Shown: piece after piece, positions 28,643 to 39,684 of the stretch
Numbering within the stretch: position 1 is the stretch's first letter
Layout of the letters: every line of letters begins with the position of its first letter
Assembly: GCF_022347785.1 (NCBI RefSeq)
Contig: NZ_JAKRGA010000004.1
Location: 1 to 64,000 of the forward strand
Direction: 5' to 3'
DNA length: 64,000 nt
From: Psychrobium sp. MM17-31
GTDB taxonomy: Bacteria > Pseudomonadota > Gammaproteobacteria > Enterobacterales > Psychrobiaceae
Position numbers and translations under genes: made by a program
Notes under the pieces: model-generated
Told to the model about the DNA's origin: nothing
Seen by the model: the letters and a program-made list of their open reading frames with translations, nothing else
Databases searched by the model: none

Positions 28643-31600
28643 GTGAAAGACTTACTGAAGTTTCTAAAACAGCAGAACAAAACCGAAGAATTTGATGCGA
28701 TCAAAATCGGTCTTGCTTCTCCTGAACAGATCCGTTCTTGGTCATTTGGTGAAGTTAAAAAGCCAGAGACCATTAACTATCGTACCTTCAAGCCTGAGCG
28801 CGAAGGTTTATTCTGTGCGCGTATCTTTGGTCCAATCAAAGATTACGAGTGTTTGTGTGGTAAATACAAGCGTCTGAAGCACCGTGGTGTTATCTGTGAA
28901 AAGTGTGGCGTTGAGGTAACTCAATCTAAAGTTCGTCGTGACCGTATGGGTCATATCGATCTTGCTAGCCCTGTTGCTCACATCTGGTTCTTAAAATCAT
29001 TACCGTCTCGTATCGGTCTATTACTAGACTTAACACTTCGCGATATCGAGCGCGTACTTTACTTCGAATCTTTCGTAGTAACTGAGCCGGGTATGACAGA
29101 TCTTGAGCAATCACAGATCTTAACCGAAGAAGAATACTTAGACGCCTTAGAAGAGCACGGTGACGAGTTCGAAGCTAAGATGGGTGCAGAAGCGGTATTA
29201 GCGCTACTAAGCCAGCTAGATCTTGCTCACGAGATTGAAGAAATGCGCGAAGAGCTGCCTTCAATTAACTCTGAAACTAAGCGTAAGAAGATCACTAAGC
29301 GTCTTAAATTAATGGAAGCCTTCCACGAATCAGGTAACAATCCTGAGTGGATGATCATGACTGTATTACCAGTTCTTCCACCAGATCTACGTCCATTAGT
29401 ACCACTAGAAGGTGGCCGCTTTGCAACGTCTGATCTAAACGATTTATACCGTCGTGTAATCAACCGTAACAACCGTCTAAAACGTCTATTAGACCTAGCT
29501 GCTCCAGACATCATCGTACGCAACGAAAAGCGTATGTTACAAGAGTCTGTTGATGCGCTATTAGATAACGGTCGTCGCGGTCGTGCTATCACAGGTTCTA
29601 ACAAGCGTCCTCTGAAATCACTTGCCGATATGATCAAAGGTAAGCAAGGTCGTTTCCGTCAGAACTTACTTGGTAAGCGTGTTGACTACTCTGGTCGTTC
29701 GGTAATCACTGTAGGTCCTACTCTACGTCTACACCAATGTGGTCTACCTAAGAAGATGGCACTTGAGCTATTCAAGCCATTTATCTACGGTAAATTAGAA
29801 TCACTAGGCATGGCGACTACCATCAAAGCTGCGAAGAAAATGGTAGAGCGCGAAGTAGGTGAAGTTTGGGATATCCTATCTGACGTTATCCGCGAACATC
29901 CAGTAATGCTTAACCGTGCACCAACACTTCACAGATTAGGTATCCAAGCGTTTGAGCCGGTACTAATCGAAGGTAAAGCAATTCAATTACACCCATTGGT
30001 TTGTGCGGCGTACAACGCTGACTTCGATGGTGACCAAATGGCGGTACACGTACCGTTAACAATTGAAGCGCAACTTGAAGCACGTGCGTTAATGATGTCG
30101 ACTAACAACATCTTATCGCCAGCGAATGGTGAGCCGATCATCGTACCTTCTCAGGACGTTGTATTAGGTCTTTACTACATGACACGTGATTGTGTTAACG
30201 GTAAAGGCGAAGCGATGGCATTTAGCGATATCGACGAAGTAGAAAAAGCATACCGCACTGGTCACGCTCAACTACACGCTCGTATCAAAGTGCGTATCAC
30301 TGAGTACGTTCGTGATGAGAACGGCGAATTACAAGAGACTGTATCACTACGCGATACAACTGTTGGTCGTGCATTATTCTCACGCATCATGCCAAAAGGT
30401 TTATCTTACAACTTGTTAGATGAGCCATTAGGTAAGAAGCAAATTTCTAAGCTACTAAACACTTGTTACCGTGAAGTAGGTCTGAAAGATACTGTTATCT
30501 TTGCTGACCAACTAATGTACACAGGTTTTGGTTACGCGACTATGTCTGGTTGTTCGGTTGGTATCGACGATATGGTTATTCCAGACGAGAAGAAAGCGTT
30601 AATCGAAGAAGCACAAGCAGAAGTTGCAGAAATCTCTGAGCAGTTTGCTCAAGGTCTTGTAACTGCTGGTGAGCGCTACAATAAAGCAATCGATATTTGG
30701 GCTGGTACCAACGAGAAAGTATCGAAAGCGATGATGGATAACTTATCGACTGAAACGGTTATTAACCGCGATGGCGAAGAAGAAACTCAACCGTCATTTA
30801 ACAGCGTGTTCATGATGGCTGACTCGGGCGCTCGTGGTAGTGCTGCTCAGATCCGTCAGCTAGCTGGTATGCGTGGTCTGATGGCTAAGCCGGATGGCTC
30901 AATCATCGAAACGCCAATCATTGCGAACTTCCGTGAAGGTCTAAACGTACTTCAGTACTTCATTTCGACTCACGGTGCTCGTAAAGGTCTAGCGGATACC
31001 GCACTTAAGACAGCGAACTCTGGTTACCTAACACGTCGTCTAGTAGACGTTGCCCAAGATTTAGTTATCTCTGAGCAAGACTGTGGTACGCACGAAGGTC
31101 TAATGATGACACCATTAATCGAAGGTGGTGACGTTGTTGAGCCGCTACGCGAGCGTGTATTAGGTCGTGTAGTTGCAGAAGACATTATCAAGCCAGGCAC
31201 TGAAGACGAAGTACTTGTTGAGCGTAACGTTATGCTTGATGAGAACCTAGTAGACATGCTTGAAGCTAACTCAGTTGACCAAGTGAAAGTACGTTCTATC
31301 ATCACTTGTGACTCTGACTTTGGTGTATGTGCTAACTGTTACGGTCGTGACCTAGCGCGTGGTCACCTAATTAACATGGGTGAAGCCGTTGGTGTTGTAG
31401 CTGCTCAATCAATCGGTGAGCCGGGTACACAGCTAACCATGCGTACGTTCCACATCGGTGGTGCGGCATCTCGAGCGTCTGCAGAAAACAACGTTCAAGT
31501 GAAAAACGCTGGTACTATCAAGCTCCACAACTCTAAGCACGTTACAAACAGCGATGGCAAACTAGTTATCGTTTCTCGTTCTTCTGAGTTAACAGTTATC

Positions 31601-32851
31601 GATGAGATGGGTCGTGAGAAAGAGCGCTATAAAGTGCCTTACGGTACTATCTTAGAGAAAGGTGAAGATCAAACAGTAACTGCTGGCGAAATCGTAGCAA
31701 ACTGGGATCCGCATACGCATCCAATCATCACCGAGGTACAAGGTAAGATCCAATTCGTTGACTTAATCGATGGTATCACCATGGATAAGAAGACTGATGA
31801 TCTAACTGGTCTATCTTCAGTAGTAGTTATCGACGCTGCACAACGTACAGCCGCTGGTAAAGAAATGCGCCCAGCTGTAAAACTTGTTGATGACAAAGGC
31901 AACGACGTACTAATCGCTGGTACTGACGTTCCTGCACAATACTTCTTACCAGGTAACGCAATCGTTAACCTAGAAGATGGTGCAATCGTAAACGTTGGTG
32001 ACGCGTTAGCACGTATTCCACAAGAAAGCTCGAAGACTCGTGATATCACGGGTGGTCTACCTCGCGTAGCCGACTTATTCGAAGCACGTAAGCCTAAAGA
32101 GCCTGCTATTCTTGCTGAAGTTAGCGGTACTATCTCATTTGGTAAAGAAACTAAAGGTAAGCGTCGTCTAGTTATCACCCCAGCAGATGGTGGTGAGCAG
32201 TACGAAGAAATGATTCCTAAGTGGCGTAATCTAAATGCGTTCGAAGGTGAGAAGGTTGAAAAAGGTGAGGTAATCGCCGATGGTCCTGAGTCACCACATG
32301 ATATTCTTCGCTTACGTGGTATTACACACGTTGCGAACTACATCGTGAACGAAGTGCAAGACGTTTACCGTCTACAAGGTGTAAAAATCAATGATAAGCA
32401 CTGTGAAGCAATCATTCGTCAAATGCTACGTAAGTGTACTATTACCTTCGCTGGTGACAGTAACTTCCTAGTTGGTGAAACACTTGAGTACTCTCAAGTT
32501 AAAGTTGCTAACCGTGAATTGGAAGAGCAAGGCAAAGAGCCTGCACGTTTTGAGCGTAACCTAATGGGTATCACCAAAGCGTCGCTTGCAACTGAGTCAT
32601 TTATCTCAGCGGCATCGTTCCAAGAAACAACACGTGTTCTTACTGAAGCAGCAGTTAGCGGTAAGCGCGATGACTTACGTGGTCTGAAAGAAAACGTAAT
32701 CGTTGGTCGTCTGATCCCTGCTGGTACTGGTTTCGCTTACCACGAGAAACGTCGTGCGGCGGCAGTAGAGCCTGAAGTGACTAAGATTGACACTGATGAA
32801 GCTGAAGCTAACTTAGCTGATTTACTTGGTAGCCTAGGTGGCGACGAGTAA
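28643..32851 (+). CDS. rpoC: DNA-directed RNA polymerase subunit beta'
   Basis: The beta' subunit carries the catalytic magnesium site [12 protein letters not shown] near residue 458. Two zinc modules are complete: [19 protein letters not shown] at about residues 70-88, and the downstream [11 protein letters not shown] near residues 890-900. The 1402-residue length is close to E. coli (1407). It starts at GTG 28643 after an AGGAG site, 80 bases behind rpoB, and ends before a strong terminator. Confidence 0.99.
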   Translation: MKDLLKFLKQQNKTEEFDAIKIGLASPEQIRSWSFGEVKKPETINYRTFKPEREGLFCARIFGPIKDYECLCGKYKRLKHRGVICEKCGVEVTQSKVRRDRMGHIDLASPVAHIWFLKSLPSRIGLLLDLTLRDIERVLYFESFVVTEPGMTDLEQSQILTEEEYLDALEEHGDEFEAKMGAEAVLALLSQLDLAHEIEEMREELPSINSETKRKKITKRLKLMEAFHESGNNPEWMIMTVLPVLPPDLRPLVPLEGGRFATSDLNDLYRRVINRNNRLKRLLDLAAPDIIVRNEKRMLQESVDALLDNGRRGRAITGSNKRPLKSLADMIKGKQGRFRQNLLGKRVDYSGRSVITVGPTLRLHQCGLPKKMALELFKPFIYGKLESLGMATTIKAAKKMVEREVGEVWDILSDVIREHPVMLNRAPTLHRLGIQAFEPVLIEGKAIQLHPLVCAAYNADFDGDQMAVHVPLTIEAQLEARALMMSTNNILSPANGEPIIVPSQDVVLGLYYMTRDCVNGKGEAMAFSDIDEVEKAYRTGHAQLHARIKVRITEYVRDENGELQETVSLRDTTVGRALFSRIMPKGLSYNLLDEPLGKKQISKLLNTCYREVGLKDTVIFADQLMYTGFGYATMSGCSVGIDDMVIPDEKKALIEEAQAEVAEISEQFAQGLVTAGERYNKAIDIWAGTNEKVSKAMMDNLSTETVINRDGEEETQPSFNSVFMMADSGARGSAAQIRQLAGMRGLMAKPDGSIIETPIIANFREGLNVLQYFISTHGARKGLADTALKTANSGYLTRRLVDVAQDLVISEQDCGTHEGLMMTPLIEGGDVVEPLRERVLGRVVAEDIIKPGTEDEVLVERNVMLDENLVDMLEANSVDQVKVRSIITCDSDFGVCANCYGRDLARGHLINMGEAVGVVAAQSIGEPGTQLTMRTFHIGGAASRASAENNVQVKNAGTIKLHNSKHVTNSDGKLVIVSRSSELTVIDEMGREKERYKVPYGTILEKGEDQTVTAGEIVANWDPHTHPIITEVQGKIQFVDLIDGITMDKKTDDLTGLSSVVVIDAAQRTAAGKEMRPAVKLVDDKGNDVLIAGTDVPAQYFLPGNAIVNLEDGAIVNVGDALARIPQESSKTRDITGGLPRVADLFEARKPKEPAILAEVSGTISFGKETKGKRRLVITPADGGEQYEEMIPKWRNLNAFEGEKVEKGEVIADGPESPHDILRLRGITHVANYIVNEVQDVYRLQGVKINDKHCEAIIRQMLRKCTITFAGDSNFLVGETLEYSQVKVANRELEEQGKEPARFERNLMGITKASLATESFISAASFQETTRVLTEAAVSGKRDDLRGLKENVIVGRLIPAGTGFAYHEKRRAAAVEPEVTKIDTDEAEANLADLLGSLGGDE

Positions 32852-32874
32852 TTCTTACTAAGCTGTAGCTAAAC

Positions 32875-32908
32875 AAAAACCCGTTGATGAAAATCAGCGG
32901 GTTTTTTT
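32875..32908 (+). terminator. rpoBC intrinsic terminator
   Basis: AAAACCCGTTGA pairs with TCAGCGGGTTTT (one G-U) around a short loop and is followed by seven T, 24 bases after the rpoC stop. It ends the rplJL-rpoBC transcript. Confidence 0.93.
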
Positions 32909-32976
32909 ATGCCTGCCAATCCGTTAGAGTGGACTACACTCAAACTTCAAAATAATAAAAAGAATAGGATTATCAC

Positions 32977-35163
32977 TTGAGTTTTTTAAGTTCACGGAAG
33001 ATCAAACTCCCCTCAACAGCGCCAAGCGCTTTAGCTCTTAATCGTACAAAGCACGGCATCATGGAAATTAATGGCAATGACTTGTCCGATCTATTGTGGG
33101 GCAGTGGTTATGCTCACGCTGTCGATCGCTATACCCAATTACTTTTGATGCGAATTATTGGCCAAGGTCGTTTATGTGAGTTATTAGAGGACTCGGATGA
33201 AAATTTGGCAATTGATACCTTCTTTCGCAAAGCCAACTGGCACAATAATCTAACCGATGAAGTCGATAAGCTAGAGCCTTATGCTCGGGAAATGAGCCAG
33301 CGCTATTGTGATGGTATTAATGAAGGAGTTAAGCGCAAAGGCATGTCCATGCTAAAAATCCTTGGCTACAAGCCAGAATTATGGACTATTGAAGATTCTA
33401 TTTTAATTTCTCGAATGACTGGCTACTTAACGCTGGCACAGTCACAAACGGAAATCGAACACTTCTTTGTCGAATGTGTCCAAGCTGGCGTTGACCATGC
33501 GCGACTCGCCGAGTTGTTTCCAATTGGCGATCAGCAAATCGATTTTCAATTACTCAATAAAATCCAGTTAACGGATTCAATTATTCCCTCCCATATTCTA
33601 TGGAACAGTGTATTGCCACGAATGATGGCTTCCAACAATTGGGTAATTAGTGGCGAGCATACGTACAGTGGTAAGCCAATACTCGCTAATGATCCACACC
33701 TAGAAGTAAATCGCCTACCCAATGTTTGGTGTGAACAAATTCTCAATTGTCCTACTCAGCGCATTAAAGGTATGGGGATGCCGGGGCTCCCCGGAATCGT
33801 TATTGGCCGCTCCAACGAGCTTGCTTGGGGCGTCACTTATTCATTTATGGATAGTGTCGATAGCTGGATTGAGCAATGCAGGGAAGGTAAGTACCTTCAT
33901 GATGATGGATGGCTAGACTTTGCTACGAGGAAAGAAGTAATAAGGCGTAAGAAACACCCTGAGCAGCAAGTAACTTTTTATGATAACAAGCACGGTGTGT
34001 TAGCTGGCGATCCTAATGTAGAAGGCCACTACTTAGCGACGCGTTGGAGCGGGGCAAATAGTGGTGCGCAATCTCTGCAAGCTGCCATCGAAATGTTTGA
34101 AATTTGTGATACCAAATCGGCATTATCGATTCTGGGAAAAGTCGAGTCAGCATGGAACTGGGTTGTCGCTGACAACGAAGGTAATATTGGTTATCAAATG
34201 TCTGGCTTAATGCCAAAGCGCCGAGATGGATGGAACGGATTTGTTCCTAGTGTTGGCTGGCATAGTGAAAATGATTGGCAAGGCTATGTGGATATCAAAG
34301 ACTTACCTCGTAGCTTTAACCCTGCGTGCGGCTTCCTAGTTACTGCTAATAATGACTTGAACGAATACGGCAAAGCGTCTCCTATTAATATGCCGATGGG
34401 CAATTATCGCGCCAAACGTATTGCTGATCTGATTGAGAAAAACCAGCAACATGATGTTGCATTAAGTCAGCAAATTCAGCTCGATGTTTACTCTCAACAA
34501 GCTGAGCAGTTTTTAGCTATATTACGACCTTTAGTGCAATCTCAGTGTAATGATTCACCATTATCTAGCATCATCGCAGATTGGGACTGCTGTTATGATA
34601 TGGAGTCTCGAGGCGCTGTGATATTCGAGGTTTTTTATCACAACTTGAGGCAGCAAGTTTTCGCTGGCTCTCAATTCGGGCTGGGAGCGAGCGTAGGAAA
34701 CTATTTGGCCAGCGAAACCGGTGTTTTCATCGATTTCTACCAACAGTTTGATGGCGTATTACTCAATCCAGAATCGGCGTGGTATGAAGGCACAACGCAA
34801 GCCGACGTTTTTATCGCCGCGTTTAAAGCGATTAATTCCAATGAAGTAGATAAAACATGGCAGCAGGTGAATAGTGTCAGTTTTTCAAATATTTTAGTGG
34901 CCGATAAAATGCCGTCGTTTTTAGGTGCCACTACCAAGCCAATCCCATTACGTGGCGGCCGAGCAACGCCTTCTCAAGGACAAATTTATCGCAGTGCAAA
35001 TAGGAAAACGAGCTTTGCGCCAACAATCCGCGTAATTGCTGATATGAATGAAGATGTCTTACACACTTCATTGGCAGGTGGACCGTCAGATGATTTCACA
35101 TCAAAGTGGTACTGTAATGAACTCGACGACTGGCTTAACGGTCGATATAAGCAAGTAAAATAG
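32977..35163 (+). CDS. Penicillin-acylase family Ntn hydrolase
   Basis: The 728-residue protein belongs to the penicillin amidase / acyl-homoserine-lactone acylase family, which cleaves amide bonds after self-processing into alpha and beta chains. The N-terminal part has GSGYAHAVDRYTQLLLMR near residue 40. The nucleophile is Ser219 in the motif SNNWVISG, where autocleavage would free the catalytic N terminus, followed by LANDPHLEV. The substrate cannot be told from sequence. No signal peptide is visible, although most characterised members are periplasmic. The start is TTG 32977 with an AGGA site about 8 bases upstream; a later ATG at residue 29 would truncate the fold. It is followed 29 bases later by the scramblase-like gene. 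Confidence 0.88.
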   Translation: MSFLSSRKIKLPSTAPSALALNRTKHGIMEINGNDLSDLLWGSGYAHAVDRYTQLLLMRIIGQGRLCELLEDSDENLAIDTFFRKANWHNNLTDEVDKLEPYAREMSQRYCDGINEGVKRKGMSMLKILGYKPELWTIEDSILISRMTGYLTLAQSQTEIEHFFVECVQAGVDHARLAELFPIGDQQIDFQLLNKIQLTDSIIPSHILWNSVLPRMMASNNWVISGEHTYSGKPILANDPHLEVNRLPNVWCEQILNCPTQRIKGMGMPGLPGIVIGRSNELAWGVTYSFMDSVDSWIEQCREGKYLHDDGWLDFATRKEVIRRKKHPEQQVTFYDNKHGVLAGDPNVEGHYLATRWSGANSGAQSLQAAIEMFEICDTKSALSILGKVESAWNWVVADNEGNIGYQMSGLMPKRRDGWNGFVPSVGWHSENDWQGYVDIKDLPRSFNPACGFLVTANNDLNEYGKASPINMPMGNYRAKRIADLIEKNQQHDVALSQQIQLDVYSQQAEQFLAILRPLVQSQCNDSPLSSIIADWDCCYDMESRGAVIFEVFYHNLRQQVFAGSQFGLGASVGNYLASETGVFIDFYQQFDGVLLNPESAWYEGTTQADVFIAAFKAINSNEVDKTWQQVNSVSFSNILVADKMPSFLGATTKPIPLRGGRATPSQGQIYRSANRKTSFAPTIRVIADMNEDVLHTSLAGGPSDDFTSKWYCNELDDWLNGRYKQVK

Positions 35164-35192
35164 CGTGAGCCCAGATTAAATAAGGAAATAGT

Positions 35193-35792
35193 GTGGAAAA
35201 ATTAGCAAATCATTCATCGTTAATGATCAAACAGCAAAAAGAGTGGGGGGAAATCATTACCGGATTTGAAACCCTCAATAAATATGTCATTAGCGACGCA
35301 GCGGGTGGTCAGCTCTATTTCGCAGCCGAACAAAAAGGTTCGTGGTTGGCGCGCCAATTTTTTAAAGCCAGTCGTCCATTTACTTTGGCTGTGCTCGACG
35401 CCAATAGTCAAAAACAAATGACGGTTAGTCGACCATTTCGCTGGCTATTTCCTGAAGCAACGATTTACGCGCAAGACGGTAAAACCTTAGGGGTTGTGAA
35501 AAAACACTTTTCATTAATCAGTAAAAAGTACAGTCTATTTGACGCGCAAGGTCGCGTTATCTATACCCTTAAAGGACCGCTACTCAAGCCATGGACATTT
35601 AACATCCGCCAAGGCGAGCGTGATGTCGGAAAAATTACTAAAAAATGGAGTGGCTTACTCAAAGAGAGCTTTAGTGACGCTGACAATTTCGGGGTGATCT
35701 TTCCCGATGATGCGGATGTAGAAACCAAAGCTTTTATTCTTGGTGTGGTGTTCTTGATCGACTTTGTGCACTTTGAAAATAAAGGCGACTAG
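35193..35792 (+). CDS. Phospholipid-scramblase / LURP-one related protein
   Basis: The 199-residue protein lacks a signal peptide. It shows the repeated beta-strand pattern of the scramblase/LURP-one (tubby-like) fold: YVISDAAGGQLYFAAEQ, then SRPFTLAVLDANSQ and the later KKYSLFDAQGRVIYTLKGP. A hydrophobic C-terminal helix (AFILGVVFLIDFVHF at about residues 180-194) resembles the membrane-associated helix of eukaryotic scramblases. Bacterial members have no settled function. It starts at GTG 35193 after AAGGAA and probably shares a transcript with the acylase gene. Confidence 0.72.
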   Translation: MEKLANHSSLMIKQQKEWGEIITGFETLNKYVISDAAGGQLYFAAEQKGSWLARQFFKASRPFTLAVLDANSQKQMTVSRPFRWLFPEATIYAQDGKTLGVVKKHFSLISKKYSLFDAQGRVIYTLKGPLLKPWTFNIRQGERDVGKITKKWSGLLKESFSDADNFGVIFPDDADVETKAFILGVVFLIDFVHFENKGD

Positions 35793-35814
35793 CGTCGCCT
35801 TATACATTCAACAA

Positions 35815-36240
35815 TTATAAATGCTCAGTTAGGAAGGGAGGTAAAATATCAAACGCCGGCACATCTTCCGGAAGGACACTCCACTCAGGCGCATAAGCAG
35901 TGTAGATCAACATCGCCGGTTTTAATCCGCTTTGATCGTCCAGTGTCGATGCGGCAATGGAATAAAAACTACCCACTTCAATTTCCGCGCAAACTGTTAC
36001 ACCGCAGGTTTGGCAAAAGTTGTATCGCGTTTCTCGACCTGAATCACCTGTGCGTGTAAATACCGCTGGCAGTCCCTTGGTGAACGTAAAATTGTCTTTG
36101 TGTGCCCACACTCCGAACCATTTATCAGAGCCGGTGTGTAATTGGCATTGCTTACAATAACAAAAAACAGTGTTTAGAGGCTGTCCGGTAAAGGCGTATG
36201 TAATTTGCCCGCAGGCGCAACCACCTGTTTTATGCTTCAT
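35815..36240 (-). CDS. GFA / CENP-V family zinc protein
   Basis: The 141-residue protein matches the glutathione-dependent formaldehyde-activating (GFA) fold. GGCACGQITY at residues 7-16 and CYCKQCQLHTGS at residues 32-43 supply structural and catalytic-type zinc cysteines, and CQTCG near residue 98 adds the last pair. Family members are often annotated as aldehyde-activating enzymes, but most have no proven activity. It has a GGAG ribosome-binding site and is convergent with the scramblase-like gene. Confidence 0.88.
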   Translation of the reverse strand: MKHKTGGCACGQITYAFTGQPLNTVFCYCKQCQLHTGSDKWFGVWAHKDNFTFTKGLPAVFTRTGDSGRETRYNFCQTCGVTVCAEIEVGSFYSIAASTLDDQSGLKPAMLIYTAYAPEWSVLPEDVPAFDILPPFLTEHL

Positions 36241-36373
36241 GGTTAACTCCGTTAAAACATCAAGAGTTACAAAACTATCAGAGACTCGAATTCTGCGCGA
36301 GAAATATTTTTATCTTCGAGACGATCGAATGCCTAAAAATACGATCTCCTTCACGCTCAAAACTGGTTATTTC

Positions 36374-36402
36374 TTGACTATTGCGCCCGATGAGCATAGA
36401 AT
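36374..36402 (+). promoter_or_regulatory. Promoter of the str operon
   Basis: TTGACT (36374-36379) and TAGAAT (36397-36402) are exactly 17 bases apart, followed by TTCGCGTCCCC, a GC-rich discriminator. It is 84 bases before rpsL. The segment GAGCATAGAATTTCGCGTCC is nearly the same as the S10 operon promoter segment at 44639-44656. Confidence 0.85.
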
Positions 36403-36485
36403 TTCGCGTCCCCATTTTTTGGGGATAGATTTTTCACCTAACGGGCTCGGGAAACTGAGCTAAATTCAACTAACTAGGAGCTATA

Positions 36486-36860
36486 ATGGCAACAGTTAAT
36501 CAACTAGTGCGCAACGCTCGTACAAAGAAGGTATCAAAAACAAACGTACCTGCTTTAGAAGCTTGTCCACAACGTCGTGGTGTATGTACTCGTGTATATA
36601 CTACTACACCTAAAAAACCTAACTCAGCACTACGTAAAGTAGCTCGTGTTCGTTTAACTAACGGATTCGAAGTAACTTCATACATCGGTGGTGAAGGTCA
36701 CAACTTACAAGAGCACAGCGTTATCTTAATCCGCGGTGGTCGTGTTAAAGATTTACCTGGTGTTCGTTACCACACAGTTCGCGGAACATTAGACTGTTCT
36801 GGCGTTGCTGATCGTCGTCAAGGTCGTTCTAAATACGGTGCTAAGAAGCCTAAGGCTTAA
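36486..36860 (+). CDS. rpsL: 30S ribosomal protein S12
   Basis: S12 sits at the decoding centre. The 124-residue protein has [17 protein letters not shown] with the lysine whose change gives streptomycin resistance still in place (about residue 43), and the second sensitive-type lysine in [12 protein letters not shown]. It is the first gene of the str operon, and has an AGGAG site. Confidence 0.99.
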   Translation: MATVNQLVRNARTKKVSKTNVPALEACPQRRGVCTRVYTTTPKKPNSALRKVARVRLTNGFEVTSYIGGEGHNLQEHSVILIRGGRVKDLPGVRYHTVRGTLDCSGVADRRQGRSKYGAKKPKA

Positions 36861-36944
36861 TTAGCTCTCCGCAGTAAGGCCAAGCAAACGAAACTTAAGT
36901 AATAACCTGTTTTGGGGTAACCTGAATCATATTGGAGAATTAAG

Positions 36945-37415
36945 ATGCCAAGAAGACGCGTCATAGGTCAACGAAAAATCCTTCCAGATCCTAAATTTAA
37001 ATCAGAGATCCTGGCAAAATTCGTAAACATCGTAATGGTTGACGGTAAGAAATCAACTGCTGAAAAAATCGTTTACGGTGCATTAGACATCGCTGCTGAG
37101 AAATCAGGTAAAGGCCATGTTGAATTATTTGAAGAAGCATTAGAAAACGTATGCCCAACGGTAGAGGTTAAGTCTCGCCGTGTTGGTGGTTCTACGTACC
37201 AAGTGCCTGTAGAAGTACGTCCTGTACGTCGTAACGCACTAGCTATGCGTTGGTTAGTTGAGTTCTCGCGTAAGCGTGGTGAAAAATCTATGGCTCAACG
37301 CCTAGCTGGTGAATTAGTAGATGCACTAGAAAACAAAGGTGCTTCTGTTAAGAAACGTGAAGACGTTCACCGTATGGCTGAAGCGAACAAAGCATTCGCT
37401 CACTACCGTTGGTAA
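36945..37415 (+). CDS. rpsG: 30S ribosomal protein S7
   Basis: S7 organises the 3' major domain of 16S rRNA and in E. coli represses the str operon by binding the rpsL-rpsG intercistronic RNA. The 156-residue protein begins [20 protein letters not shown] and ends HYRW. The 84-base gap before it is about the length expected for that regulatory site. Confidence 0.99.
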   Translation: MPRRRVIGQRKILPDPKFKSEILAKFVNIVMVDGKKSTAEKIVYGALDIAAEKSGKGHVELFEEALENVCPTVEVKSRRVGGSTYQVPVEVRPVRRNALAMRWLVEFSRKRGEKSMAQRLAGELVDALENKGASVKKREDVHRMAEANKAFAHYRW

Positions 37416-37532
37416 TAAAATTGGTGGCTGGCTAAGTAACTTAGTCAGCTACTTTTGTTTTGCACGTGCAAAACATTGCAGTATTAATCATTCAATCTAG
37501 TTTTAGCTAGAAAGAATAAAAGGGAAACTATT

Positions 37533-39629
37533 TTGGCACGCACTACCCCAATTGAGCTGTACCGTAACATCGGTATCGTTGCCCACGTTGACGCTGGTAA
37601 AACAACGACAACAGAGCGCGTTTTGTTCTACACAGGTCTTTCTCATAAGATCGGTGAAGTACATGACGGCGCTGCGACTATGGACTGGATGGAGCAAGAG
37701 CAAGAACGCGGTATTACTATCACGTCTGCTGCGACAACAACGTTCTGGTCAGGTATGGACAAGCAGTTCAAAGAACACCGTATTAATATCATTGATACTC
37801 CGGGACACGTTGACTTCACTATCGAAGTTGAGCGTTCTCTTCGTGTTCTAGATGGCGCTGTAGTGGTGTTTTGTGGTTCATCAGGCGTAGAGCCTCAGTC
37901 AGAAACCGTATGGCGTCAGGCTGACAAGTACGAAGTACCGCGTTTGGTATTCGTAAATAAGATGGATCGCACGGGCGCAAACTTTGAAGTGGTTGTAGAC
38001 CAAATTCGAAACCGTTTAGGTGCGACCTGTGTACCTATGCACTTAAACATCGGTACAGAGGAAGACTTCAAAGGCGTTATTGACCTTATTAAGATGAAGG
38101 CCATTAACTGGAACGAAGATGATCAAGGTGCCACATTCAATTATGAAGAAATTCCAGCAGATCTTTTAGATCGCGCTCAGGAGCTTCATGAAGAGTTAGT
38201 TGAAGCTGCGGCTGAAGCTAACGAAGAATTGATGGATAAATACCTTGAAGAAGGCGAGCTGTCTGAAGAAGAGATTAAAGCTGGTCTACGTCAACGTACT
38301 CTTGCAAACGAAATAGTACTAGCCACTTGTGGTTCGGCGTTTAAAAACAAAGGTGTTCAAGCAGTACTCGATGCTGTAGTGGACTTCTTACCAGCGCCAA
38401 CCGAAGTTAAGGCCATCACTGGTGTTGATATGGATGACAACGAAGTTGTACGTCCGTCAAGTGATGACGAACCTTTTGCTGCACTCGCATTTAAGATTGC
38501 TACCGACCCATTCGTGGGAACGTTGTCTTTCATTCGCGTCTACTCAGGTGTTGTTGAGTCTGGTGCTCACGTCTTTAATTCTGTTAAACAGAAACGTGAA
38601 CGTCTAGGCCGTATCGTGCAAATGCACGCTAACGATCGCAACGAGATCACTGAAGTTCGAGCTGGCGATATCGCCGCCGCCATTGGTCTTAAAGATGTAA
38701 CAACAGGTGATACTCTATGTAGCCCAGATCACAAAGTGATTCTAGAGCGCATGGAGTTCCCTGAGCCAGTAATTGCGATTGCTGTTGAACCAAGAACAAC
38801 AGCCGCCCAAGAAAAAATGGGGATTGCGCTAGGTAAACTAGCCGCTGAAGATCCATCATTCAGAGTTGAAACGGACGCCGAAACAGGCCAAACCGTTATC
38901 TCTGGTATGGGTGAACTACATCTAGATATTATCGTAGATCGCATGCAGCGCGAATTCGGCGTTGATTGTAACGTCGGTAAACCTCAAGTTGCCTACCGCG
39001 AAACTATCCGTAACAGCGTTACTGCTGAAGGTAAGTTTGTTCGTCAATCAGGCGGCAAGGGCCAATACGGCCATGTTGTTCTGAAGATGGAGCCACAAGA
39101 AACTGGCGCTGGCTATGAATTCGTTAACGAAATCGTAGGTGGTGTTGTTCCTAAAGAATACATTGGCGCCGTTGATAAGGGATGTTCTGAAGCAATGAAC
39201 CAAGGTGTTGTTGCTGGTTTCCCAATGCTAGATATTAAAGTGACTTTAGTAGATGGTTCATATCACGACGTTGATTCCAATGAGATTGCCTTTAAAGTGG
39301 CAGGCTCAATGGGCTTTAGAAATGGCGCGTTAGATGCAAACCCTGTATTACTTGAGCCGGTAATGAAGGTTGAAGTAACGACACCAGAAGACTGGATGGG
39401 TGATGTTGTTGGCGACTTAAACCGTCGTCGCGGCATGATTGAGGGGATGGAAGATGGTGTTGCTGGTATCAAACTAGTATTCGCTAAGGTTCCTTTGTCA
39501 GAAATGTTCGGTTATGCTACCGATCTACGTTCTGCAACTCAGGGCCGAGCTTCGTACTCGATGGAATTTTTCGAGTATGCTGAAGCACCAAAGAACATTT
39601 CTGATGCTGTAGTATCAGGAAAAAGATAA
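37533..39629 (+). CDS. fusA: Elongation factor G
   Basis: EF-G catalyses ribosomal translocation and helps recycling. The 698-residue protein has the GTPase motifs [11 protein letters not shown] (G1), DTPGHVDF (G3) and NKMD (G4), and domains II-V of normal length (E. coli 704). The start is an uncommon TTG at 37533; AGGGA lies 7 bases upstream and the following residues [14 protein letters not shown] match the family start exactly. Downstream tuf follows after 55 bases. Confidence 0.98.
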   Translation: MARTTPIELYRNIGIVAHVDAGKTTTTERVLFYTGLSHKIGEVHDGAATMDWMEQEQERGITITSAATTTFWSGMDKQFKEHRINIIDTPGHVDFTIEVERSLRVLDGAVVVFCGSSGVEPQSETVWRQADKYEVPRLVFVNKMDRTGANFEVVVDQIRNRLGATCVPMHLNIGTEEDFKGVIDLIKMKAINWNEDDQGATFNYEEIPADLLDRAQELHEELVEAAAEANEELMDKYLEEGELSEEEIKAGLRQRTLANEIVLATCGSAFKNKGVQAVLDAVVDFLPAPTEVKAITGVDMDDNEVVRPSSDDEPFAALAFKIATDPFVGTLSFIRVYSGVVESGAHVFNSVKQKRERLGRIVQMHANDRNEITEVRAGDIAAAIGLKDVTTGDTLCSPDHKVILERMEFPEPVIAIAVEPRTTAAQEKMGIALGKLAAEDPSFRVETDAETGQTVISGMGELHLDIIVDRMQREFGVDCNVGKPQVAYRETIRNSVTAEGKFVRQSGGKGQYGHVVLKMEPQETGAGYEFVNEIVGGVVPKEYIGAVDKGCSEAMNQGVVAGFPMLDIKVTLVDGSYHDVDSNEIAFKVAGSMGFRNGALDANPVLLEPVMKVEVTTPEDWMGDVVGDLNRRRGMIEGMEDGVAGIKLVFAKVPLSEMFGYATDLRSATQGRASYSMEFFEYAEAPKNISDAVVSGKR

Positions 39630-39684
39630 ATAACTTATTAGTCGATTAAAACAATCGGCTTAACACACTATAAAGGTAATTGTC

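Noticed and set aside
31669-32178. A 169-codon frame antisense to rpoC
   Set aside because: It is a shadow of the rpoC reading frame and has no recognisable domain.
36170-36463. A 97-codon frame running through the str promoter
   Set aside because: It overlaps the GFA start and covers a strong promoter; no family match.
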